NCBI RefSeq assembly: GCF_000758305.1
Contig: NZ_CP009458.1
Span: 3,472,001 to 3,536,000, forward strand
Direction of reading: 5' to 3'
Source of the DNA: Cedecea neteri
GTDB lineage: Bacteria; Pseudomonadota; Gammaproteobacteria; Enterobacterales; Enterobacteriaceae
DNA length: 64,000 bases
The first letter of the stretch is position 1, and every line of letters starts with the position of its first letter. The notes beneath the pieces were generated by a model. The model saw only the letters and a program-made list of their open reading frames with translations, had not been told where the DNA came from and made no database searches. This document shows, piece by piece, positions 58,376-64,000 of this stretch. The position numbers and the translations under genes were made by a program.

Positions 58376-59764
58376 ATGCAAAATCACTTTTTAAAACAGC
58401 TCCAGCATTTTCTGAGGAACATAGAAAACCCTGAGCAGGCGGCTCAGGTTCCTCAGAAGCTCGCCGATTATCTTTTCTCAAACCAGGCGTTCCTGGACGA
58501 AAGCAATATTACGCACGATTTAATCAATGCCCTGGGTGACTGGCTGGAAGGTAAACAGCAAAATCTCAATCAACTCTACCTCTCACTCTACCTTTTCTGG
58601 TTGAGCGCCCTGGCGCGCAACGGTATCGACATTTTTTATTTTGGCGAGCTGAACAAGCTGCAAATGCTCGGATCGCGCTTCAGAGATTCGGCCATCAATA
58701 ACCTCTATTACCTCAGTCATGAAGAGACTAATCAGCAGGAAATCACCGCTTTTCATGACAAAATCACCGCCAGCGCGGCCCCTTTTATTCTCTACGATCC
58801 GCAGGGATTAAAATTGGCTCTGGCCGTTGAACATCCTCAGGCCATCGGCTGCATTTCGTTTTACGATTTGCTGATTGAAAATTTCATTCCCTTAAGCGCG
58901 GCAGCCACTCAATACACGCATTTGCTGGCGCAGCAATATACCGCGCTGGCGAATCCAGACGTTAGAACAGTCATTATTGGTAATTCCTACAGTTTTTATG
59001 GCTTCCCTGAGATTTTGCTGGAAAACAGTGTAAATATTTCCACCCACAGTTTAGGGCTAAAACAGGCTCAGCAATTAACGGCACACATCGTTGAACAGTA
59101 TCCGCACGTGCAAAACTTTGTGTATTGCCTGGGTTTCTTTGACCTTTACAGCGACCTGCTAAAAACAAAAGATGAATTTAACCAGCAAATCATCCACGCC
59201 TGGAGTCAACTCAATAGCCACTACAGGATAATGCCGGAAGAAGGGATAACCGCCGACGGCATGCAAGTATTTAGCCGGCTGGTGATGCCGACGCCGGTGC
59301 AAGGGCAAGCGATAAATGGACTCGAGGACAATGATGTCAGGGCGCAAATTTGTGAGTCCGCACGTCTTGTCTTTGTCCGCAGCGACTCACTCCCTGCCAT
59401 GCAGCAGAAAGAGGAAGCCCAAAAGCGGGGGATCTCTCACTCGAAATCAGTGAAGCACCAGACAACGCTTGCAGAGAATAAACCCCGCGTGGCTGAGATG
59501 AGCGTTCAGTTGGCGACAAAAGGCAAAAAGATTATCTGGCTAACGCCGTCTTTCCCGGCAGCCTACGTGGACAATCTTGATGCTGAGATGAAACAGACGC
59601 ATCGCCAATATTTTGCCGGGCTTGAAGGGGCGCATTCGCGTTTTATCGATCTCTCAGAGCATCCCGCCTTTACGCGCGAAGATTTCCGCGACGGCGATCA
59701 CCTGAACTATTTGGGGGCAGGGAAAATGATTGAGGTACTGCGGGCGCTGGGCGTGGGGCTGTAA
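58376..59764 (+). CDS. Unrecognised protein with SGNH-hydrolase-like features
   Basis: 462 residues from the ATG at 58376; an in-frame earlier start (58319) has no ribosome binding site. The N-terminal ~200 residues are helical with no family I know. From about residue 215 an SGNH/GDSL-like pattern appears: TVIIGNSYSFYGFPE (possible nucleophile Ser), NFVYCLGFFDLYSDL, and near the end DGDHLNYLGAGKMIEVL, which has the Asp-x-x-His spacing of that superfamily's catalytic pair. No signal peptide or membrane segment. Similar proteins acting on polysaccharide acyl groups are exported, whereas this one is not obviously so. The function is open. Confidence 0.6.
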   Translation: MQNHFLKQLQHFLRNIENPEQAAQVPQKLADYLFSNQAFLDESNITHDLINALGDWLEGKQQNLNQLYLSLYLFWLSALARNGIDIFYFGELNKLQMLGSRFRDSAINNLYYLSHEETNQQEITAFHDKITASAAPFILYDPQGLKLALAVEHPQAIGCISFYDLLIENFIPLSAAATQYTHLLAQQYTALANPDVRTVIIGNSYSFYGFPEILLENSVNISTHSLGLKQAQQLTAHIVEQYPHVQNFVYCLGFFDLYSDLLKTKDEFNQQIIHAWSQLNSHYRIMPEEGITADGMQVFSRLVMPTPVQGQAINGLEDNDVRAQICESARLVFVRSDSLPAMQQKEEAQKRGISHSKSVKHQTTLAENKPRVAEMSVQLATKGKKIIWLTPSFPAAYVDNLDAEMKQTHRQYFAGLEGAHSRFIDLSEHPAFTREDFRDGDHLNYLGAGKMIEVLRALGVGL

Positions 59765-59780
59765 CCTCTGGAGACAACAA

Positions 59781-59800
59781 GGGAAGGGCAAACCCTTCCC
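59781..59800. terminator. Terminator between the SGNH-like gene and ydcH
   Basis: GGGAAGGG, loop CAAA, CCCTTCCC: a perfect 8-bp stem between convergent genes. Confidence 0.8.
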
Positions 59801-59814
59801 CGGTTTCAATGCTA

Positions 59815-60036
59815 TCAGGCCGGCTGGCTAGCCTGTTTCAACATCTGGTAAAGCTCTTGTTTTACCCTCAGTTTTTCTTTCTTCATCTGTACAACTTCAT
59901 CGTTGTATCCCGTCCCTTGCGGCCCCTCCTTGCGCAAAATCTCGCTATCAAGACGGTTGTGTTTGTTAAACAGGCTGAGAAAGCGGGGGTTTTCGGACTT
60001 CAGGTGGGTAATCAAATCACGGTACTCAGGAAACAT
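59815..60036 (-). CDS. ydcH: YdcH, DUF465 family small protein
   Basis: 73 residues, as E. coli YdcH (74), starting MFPEYRDLITHLKSENPRF and continuing SLFNKHNRLDSEI and VVQMKKEKLRVKQEL. The family is short, highly charged and helical, likely a coiled coil, with unknown function. It is transcribed alone on the minus strand. Confidence 0.93.
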   Translation of the reverse strand: MFPEYRDLITHLKSENPRFLSLFNKHNRLDSEILRKEGPQGTGYNDEVVQMKKEKLRVKQELYQMLKQASQPA

Positions 60037-60253
60037 GTCAGGCCTCCCTGGTCAGTAGGTTGGTGAGTGGATTAACAACTGGCTGATGCCAACCTCAGTG
60101 TAGAACTGGATTTAGGATAAGGGAAAGTACAAAAAAGCATCGTTTTGTCAATTTGCGATCCCGGCGGCACCTTGCCGGAATGGATGTCATTCTCATTGTT
60201 TAAACCTGGTGATAACGCCGCAAAATGATAAAGACAGCCGCAACGTCGTGCAC

Positions 60254-60278
60254 TAAGATATGTCTATGATATATCTTA
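60254..60278. promoter_or_regulatory. Palindrome upstream of yqjH, probable YqjI operator
   Basis: TAAGATAT (60254-60261) and ATATCTTA (60271-60278) are perfect 8-bp arms with a 9-bp spacer, 20 bp before the yqjH start. The AT-rich palindrome fits a PadR-type regulator, and yqjI lies in the same operon. Confidence 0.7.
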
Positions 60279-60297
60279 CACGCCTAAAAGGTACGCT

Positions 60298-61062
60298 ATG
60301 ACAATGCAAAATAACGCTAAAAAAGTGCCGGTTCGGGTTCGTAACGAACTGAAGTTTCGTGAATTAACGGTTAAAACGAAAACGCTGATTGCCAACACGT
60401 TTTACCGTCTGGTCTTCACCAGCCCACAGCTGGCGGATTTCTCTTCCCAGGGGTTTGACGACCACATCAAAGTATTCTTCCCGGCTGAAAATGGCGAATT
60501 CACTCCGCCGCAGGTCACCAGCGAGGGCATTGTCTGGGGAGAGGGGGCTCGCCCACAGTCGCGCGACTATACGCCGCTCGATTTCAACGCCGAACGCTGC
60601 GAATTAACGCTGGATTTCTATCTGCATGATGGCGGCGTGGCCAGCCGCTGGGCGAAAGACGCGCAGCCGAACGACAAGCTGTTCATCGGTGGCCCGCGCG
60701 GTTCTCTGGTCACGCCAACGGATTATCACTGGCAGCTGTACGTAACCGATGAAAGCGGCCTGCCTGCGGTGCGCCGCCGCCTGCAGTCGCTTAGTCAGGA
60801 TGTTCAGGTCGAAGTCTTAGTTAACTGTCACCAAACCGACAGCCTTGGCTATCTGACCGAATTCCCCGCAGCAAAGGTGCGGGCGTTAACTCACGCGGAG
60901 ATCGTCGAGTACCTGAAGCAGGCTGAGATCCCTGCCGACGACTATTACATCTGGATTGTTGGCGAAGGCAAAGAGGCGAAAGCGCTTGGCGATTACCTGC
61001 TGGAAGCGCGCGGCCTGGACGCTGACCTGGTGCGCGCCGTCGCCTACTGGCATGACAAATAA
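60298..61062 (+). CDS. yqjH: YqjH, siderophore-interacting ferric-chelate reductase
   Basis: 254 residues of the SIP/ViuB family. FAD-binding pattern PQSRDYTPLDFNAERCELTLDFYLHDGGVASRWA (about residues 83-117) and GGPRGS (about 131) are conserved, and the C-terminal NAD(P)H-like part has WIVGEGKEAKALGDYLLE. E. coli YqjH (NfeF) reduces ferric siderophores with NADPH, freeing iron. It is the first gene of a pair with the PadR regulator yqjI, 11 nt downstream, and has a palindromic operator ahead of it. Confidence 0.92.
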   Translation: MTMQNNAKKVPVRVRNELKFRELTVKTKTLIANTFYRLVFTSPQLADFSSQGFDDHIKVFFPAENGEFTPPQVTSEGIVWGEGARPQSRDYTPLDFNAERCELTLDFYLHDGGVASRWAKDAQPNDKLFIGGPRGSLVTPTDYHWQLYVTDESGLPAVRRRLQSLSQDVQVEVLVNCHQTDSLGYLTEFPAAKVRALTHAEIVEYLKQAEIPADDYYIWIVGEGKEAKALGDYLLEARGLDADLVRAVAYWHDK

Positions 61063-61073
61063 GGTCACAAACT

Positions 61074-61649
61074 ATGCGTATTCATCATCTGAGACAACAC
61101 AAATGCGAGCGCCACGAACACCATCGCAGCAGGGGCGGTCATGGTCGCCATGAGCAAAGCCACCCCGAGGGGCGCGCCCGCCATCGCCGCGAACGCCTGT
61201 TTGACGCCAACGATATCCGCCTGCTGATTCTGCATTTGCTGGCAAACGGCCCGGCCCACGGCTACGAGCTGATCAAATCCATCGAAGGGATGGCGAAGGG
61301 GGAATATGTGCCGAGCCCCGGTATTATTTACCCGAACCTGACTTTGATGGAGGAGATGGGCTTTATCACGGTGGGAGAAGGGCAAAGCGGGAAAAAATCC
61401 TTCACGCTGACGGAGGAAGGACAAAGCTCGCTCGAACAGCAGCAGCCCGAACTGGAAGCGGTGACCAATCGACTCGCTACCCTAGGCGTTCTCGGCGATA
61501 ACCGCCGTTTGCCCGAAGTGCAGCGGGCTATCCACAATTTTAAAACGGCGCTGCATGCCAAACTGGGCAGCACAGAGCTGTCGAAAGAGACGCTGTATAA
61601 AATTATCGACACGCTGGATCAGGCGGCAAAAGACATCGAACGAAGCTAG
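61074..61649 (+). CDS. yqjI: YqjI, PadR-family metal-responsive regulator
   Basis: 191 residues. A His-rich N-terminal tail of ~35 residues (HHLRQHKCERHEHH, HGRHEQSHPEGRARHRR) precedes a PadR winged helix (about 42-110, RLLILHLLANGPAHGYELIKSIEGMAKGEYVPSPGIIYPNL) and a C-terminal helical dimerisation part. E. coli YqjI represses itself and yqjH and loses DNA binding when nickel binds. In E. coli the two genes are divergent; here yqjI follows yqjH on the same strand, so one operator would govern both. The NicO exporter elsewhere in the window is another Ni-linked gene. Confidence 0.88.
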   Translation: MRIHHLRQHKCERHEHHRSRGGHGRHEQSHPEGRARHRRERLFDANDIRLLILHLLANGPAHGYELIKSIEGMAKGEYVPSPGIIYPNLTLMEEMGFITVGEGQSGKKSFTLTEEGQSSLEQQQPELEAVTNRLATLGVLGDNRRLPEVQRAIHNFKTALHAKLGSTELSKETLYKIIDTLDQAAKDIERS

Positions 61650-61656
61650 CGTGAGG

Positions 61657-61682
61657 CAGGGCGTTGAACGTTCAGCGCCCTG
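61657..61682 (+). terminator. Terminator after yqjI
   Basis: CAGGGCG (61657-61663) pairs with CGCCCTG (61676-61682) around a TGAACGTTCA core. T-run absent, so efficiency is uncertain. Confidence 0.6.
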
Positions 61683-61744
61683 ACTTGCTATTTGACCTCT
61701 GCGGCGTACCATACCTTTTTTGAAGCCAGCACAGATCTCCCGCA

Positions 61745-62110
61745 GTGAATAATCCTGATAGCGTTTTTCAACGCCTGACGCGCTCTCCGTTTCGCCAGCG
61801 CTTCCAGCTTGGGGCCAAAGAGCGCCAGTACTGCCTCGACAAAGGCCCGGAAATTGTCACTCGCCATGCCGAAGAGTTTATTGCTCTTCGCCTGGCACCT
61901 GCCGAACCGAAAAATGACGGCAAACAAACGCCCATGCGCGGCCACCCGGTTTTTATTGCTCAGCACGCCACGGCGACCTGCTGCAGAGGCTGCCTGGCTA
62001 AATGGCACGCGATACCGGCGGGAAGAGCGCTGACTGATGAGGAACAGCGCTATGTGGTGGGTATTTTATACCGCTGGTTAACGGCACAGATGACAGGGCA
62101 AAAACCTTAA
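61745..62110 (+). CDS. DUF4186 protein
   Basis: 121 residues from a GTG at 61745 with only a weak ribosome binding site. Conserved DUF4186 blocks are FRQRFQLGAKERQYCLDKGPEIVTRHAEEFI, PNDGKQTPMRGHPVFIAQHATATCCRGCLAKWH and EEQRYVVGILYRWL. The paired cysteines and histidines in HATATCCRGCLAKWH suggest metal binding. Function unknown, cytoplasmic. It ends 3 nt from the convergent SRPBCC gene. Confidence 0.85.
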   Translation: MNNPDSVFQRLTRSPFRQRFQLGAKERQYCLDKGPEIVTRHAEEFIALRLAPAEPKNDGKQTPMRGHPVFIAQHATATCCRGCLAKWHAIPAGRALTDEEQRYVVGILYRWLTAQMTGQKP

Positions 62111-62113
62111 ACG

Positions 62114-62626
62114 CTATTTCTTCTGGCTCAGCGCATAATTTGCCAGGCCGCAAATCCACTCCTGATGCGCATTTAGCATAGGGTTAGGTAACGTGCCTGC
62201 CAGCTCACGCGCGGGCTGCCCGTTTTGCGTTTCCTGAGTCAAAATGCGCACCCGGCCAGACGGCAGATTTTCAATCAGCCAGGCGTGGTGCACGTCCAAC
62301 TCGGGAGACTCTTGATTGCCAACCCAGCCGTGCCAGGCGAGACGCCCCGGTAATTCGCCCTGCGGTGCCGCAAACTCAACAACTTCGGCTTCAACCGGAA
62401 AACTAAAGGTCGTAAAGCGAAAGCGTGAACCTGCCGTTAACGTTGGCCCGCTGGCATCATGAAATACAATATCGGACACGTTGCTGTAATAGCTTTCCCA
62501 GACCGACGTTTGCGCCAGCCAGCGCCAGACTTCGCTGGCATCCAGCCCGGTAATAATGATTTCGTTCGAAGCGAAGTTGTCGCTAAAGCCGGGGATAAAG
62601 CCTTGCGGCCAATGAATTGAATGCAC
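62114..62626 (-). CDS. SRPBCC-superfamily protein (polyketide cyclase-like)
   Basis: 170 residues from a GTG at 62626 behind GAGGA; the ORF has an upstream ATG without ribosome binding site. The START/Bet v1-like pattern is visible: DASEVWRWLAQTSVWESYYSNVSDIVF near the N-terminus, LTAGSRFRFTTFSFPVEAEVVEF in the middle, and a long C-terminal helix with NPMLNAHQEWICGLANYAL. Such proteins bind hydrophobic small molecules or modify them. Divergent from a LysR regulator, with a palindrome between, so LysR control is likely. Confidence 0.8.
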   Translation of the reverse strand: MHSIHWPQGFIPGFSDNFASNEIIITGLDASEVWRWLAQTSVWESYYSNVSDIVFHDASGPTLTAGSRFRFTTFSFPVEAEVVEFAAPQGELPGRLAWHGWVGNQESPELDVHHAWLIENLPSGRVRILTQETQNGQPARELAGTLPNPMLNAHQEWICGLANYALSQKK

Positions 62627-62705
62627 GGTAAATTCCTCACGTTTCGTTACTGTGAGGCGAGGATAGCGGTGCGCTAAATATAAAACCAATCGTCAAATTT
62701 AATCT

Positions 62706-62730
62706 CAGATATAATGTAATTTTATATCTG
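62706..62730. promoter_or_regulatory. Palindrome between the SRPBCC and LysR genes
   Basis: CAGATATA (62706-62713) and TATATCTG (62723-62730) are perfect 8-bp arms with a 9-bp spacer, 10 bp before the lysR start. It fits a LysR-type autoregulatory and target site in the divergent intergenic region. Confidence 0.6.
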
Positions 62731-62740
62731 GTGGCAAACG

Positions 62741-63640
62741 ATGCGCGATTTACGCAGTCTGGATCTTAACTTACTGAAAACCTTCGATGCCCTGCTGCAG
62801 GAGCGCAGCGTAACTCGCGCCGCCTCGCGCCTGTCTCTGACGCAGCCCGCCGTCAGCGGGATGTTGACGCGGCTGCGCGAAAGCTTCGAAGATCCGCTGT
62901 TTATTCGAAGCCAGCGGGGTATCGTACCTACGGAGCGAGCGTTACAGCTCGAGCAGCCGGTGAAGCGCATCCTGCACGAAGTTGAACTTCTGCTGCGCCC
63001 GGCTGAGTTCGACCCTAAAACGTCTACGCTGACGTTTACCCTCGCGGCCACGGACTACGCGCTGCAGGCCATTGTGCTGCCTTTTATTAATGCGCTGCGG
63101 CGCGAAGCGCCCAATATGCGTGTTTCGGTGCGCCCGCCGGTTGACGGCCAGCTTCAGCCGATGCTGGAAAGCGGCGAGCTTGATCTCTCTATCATGACGA
63201 CTTTTTCGCTGCCGGCTGACCTCCACGTTCATACGCTTTACGAGGAGTATTACGTTTGTGCGATGGGGCCACAGCATCACCTGGCCCGACAGCAGGCGAT
63301 CACCCTGGATCAGTTTTGCGCCAGCGATCATGCGCTGGTGTCGTGGAGCGGCGGGGAGTTTAGCGGCGTGACCGACAACGCTTTACAGAAAGTGAAGCGT
63401 GCGCGACGGGTTAGCCTGTCGGTGCAGAGCTTCTTATTTTTAAATGAGATTTTAAAAACCAGCGATCTGATGGCCGTGGTACCCGCCAGGCTCATTGCCG
63501 GACAAGCGGATATCGTCAGCCATCAGCCGCCTTTGGCGATCCCCGGTTTTACCAAAGTCGCCGCCTGGCATGAGCGCACGCACCACGACAGCGCGCACCG
63601 ATGGGTAAGGGAGTTATTATTTCGCAGCTGCTGGGCGTGA
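62741..63640 (+). CDS. LysR-family transcriptional regulator
   Basis: 299 residues. The HTH reads LDLNLLKTFDALLQERSVTRAASRLSLTQPAVSGMLTRLRESFEDPLF (residues 7-54), with a substrate-binding-like effector domain behind it (LTFTLAATDYALQAIVLPFI..., GELDLSIMTTFSLP). The FDALLQERSVTRAA... start is that of the NodD/NahR-like branch, which often senses aromatic compounds. Divergent from the SRPBCC gene. Its 3' end overlaps the convergent GNAT gene by 24 nt. Confidence 0.92.
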   Translation: MRDLRSLDLNLLKTFDALLQERSVTRAASRLSLTQPAVSGMLTRLRESFEDPLFIRSQRGIVPTERALQLEQPVKRILHEVELLLRPAEFDPKTSTLTFTLAATDYALQAIVLPFINALRREAPNMRVSVRPPVDGQLQPMLESGELDLSIMTTFSLPADLHVHTLYEEYYVCAMGPQHHLARQQAITLDQFCASDHALVSWSGGEFSGVTDNALQKVKRARRVSLSVQSFLFLNEILKTSDLMAVVPARLIAGQADIVSHQPPLAIPGFTKVAAWHERTHHDSAHRWVRELLFRSCWA

Positions 63641-64000
63641 TTTTTCCAGGCGAATATCTTCACCGTCTTGCTCCCCCGCAGGCTGCCAGCCGTGGCGCTG
63701 ATAGAACGCGGCGGCGCGGCTGCCTGCCGCCGTTTCAAGCCAAATAATGGGCTGTTGGGCAAACAGGAACGCCTCGGCTTTCTCCAGCAACAATTTCCCG
63801 GCGCCCTGGCCTTCAAACTGTGGTTGAACAAACATGGCAAACAGGCAGGCTTCTTCGGCAATCGCCATGGCAAACCCCGCAGGTTCACCGTCCACGTCTG
63901 CCAGCCAGATGCACGGCGATTCAGCAATAATCCCGGCAATCGTCTGCGGCGTAATACCCATTTCGGCCATTTCTTCGCGCGATAGATGATTCTCTTTGAC
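63617..64000 (-). CDS. GNAT-family N-acetyltransferase (partial)
   Basis: 128 codons of the 3' part are visible and the frame is open to the right edge, so the start is missing. The acetyl-CoA binding region is AMFVQPQFEGQGAGKLLLEKAEAFLF, followed by ETAAGSRAAAFYQRHGWQPAG, the usual end of the GNAT fold. The segment GITPQTIAGIIAESPCIWLADVDGEPAGFAMA is the central sheet. Substrate unknown. Convergent with and overlapping the LysR gene. Confidence 0.85.
   Translation of the reverse strand, partial: VKENHLSREEMAEMGITPQTIAGIIAESPCIWLADVDGEPAGFAMAIAEEACLFAMFVQPQFEGQGAGKLLLEKAEAFLFAQQPIIWLETAAGSRAAAFYQRHGWQPAGEQDGEDIRLEKSRPAAAK

Noticed and set aside
1..64000. tRNA, rRNA or replication-origin features
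   Set aside because: No cloverleaf-like tRNA sequence, rRNA motif or DnaA-box cluster was noticed on either strand by reading; a covariance-model scan was not possible.

Overview
The window reads as chromosomal DNA of a member of the Enterobacteriaceae, close to the Enterobacter/Klebsiella/Cedecea part of the family. The protein sequences point there: homologues of E. coli YncJ, YdcR, PatD, OrtT, YdcH, YqfB, YqjH and YqjI, a GpdQ that resembles my recollection of the Enterobacter aerogenes enzyme, and a luciferase-like monooxygenase/ABC operon of the kind known from Klebsiella. I cannot name the species. The E. coli ydc/ync neighbourhood (yncJ, ydcR, patD, ortT) is still recognisable as a scattered backbone with accessory blocks between its members. 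I saw no rRNA, tRNA, prophage, insertion sequence or CRISPR array.

Layout. 1-6840 (minus strand): a tightly overlapping operon for an oligopeptide-type ABC importer, an FMN-dependent luciferase-like monooxygenase and a CMD/alkylhydroperoxidase protein that runs off the left edge. 6959-9626: a YncJ-like secreted protein, an array of palindromic repeats, an AzlCD exporter with a divergent XRE-cupin regulator, and a small multidrug pump. 9935-13083: NfrB (c-di-GMP-responsive glycosyltransferase, phage N4 adsorption) with a short NfrA-like TPR protein that has no outer-membrane barrel. 13572-16101: a cyanide-insensitive bd-type quinol oxidase. 16250-18827: an AT-rich patch with a KTSC protein, a GIY-YIG-like protein, a secreted chitosanase and an unusual overlapping ORF pair.

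19076-31269 is a phosphate-ester uptake island. A LacI regulator, a metallo-beta-lactamase-fold hydrolase and an inositol-monophosphatase-family enzyme are divergent from a four-gene ABC importer. A perfect 18-bp palindrome lies between the two arms. A second, Ugp-like importer operon follows with gpdQ (glycerophosphodiesterase) inside it and a Pho-box-like sequence in front. I infer import of phosphodiesters followed by stepwise hydrolysis to alcohol and phosphate.

31401-39972: YdcR, an acetyltransferase, a periplasmic metallo-beta-lactamase-fold protein, a PL7 alginate lyase, a di-Mop molybdate-binding protein, PatD, a Kbp-like protein, a YnfC-like protein, OrtT and a NicO-type Ni/Co exporter. 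40124-41752: an orphan dipeptide-type ABC ATPase. 41941-45201: a PAAR-Tle1 type VI secretion lipase effector with two tandem DUF2931 immunity lipoproteins made by a visible 730-bp duplication.

45231-55774 looks like an organosulfur scavenging locus. An ABC importer lacking its own ATPase is co-transcribed with an M20-family protein with altered metal ligands, a D-cysteine desulfhydrase-like enzyme, an ornithine-cyclodeaminase-family reductase and a rhodanese. A GntR regulator is divergent, and a reverse transsulfuration pair (cystathionine beta-synthase and gamma-lyase types) follows. 56037-57918: an Rrf2 regulator divergent from an NDH-2-like flavoprotein, with a near-perfect 24-bp palindrome over the promoter. 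57958-64000: YqfB, an SGNH-like protein, YdcH, YqjH-YqjI in tandem, DUF4186, an SRPBCC protein, a LysR regulator and a partial GNAT.
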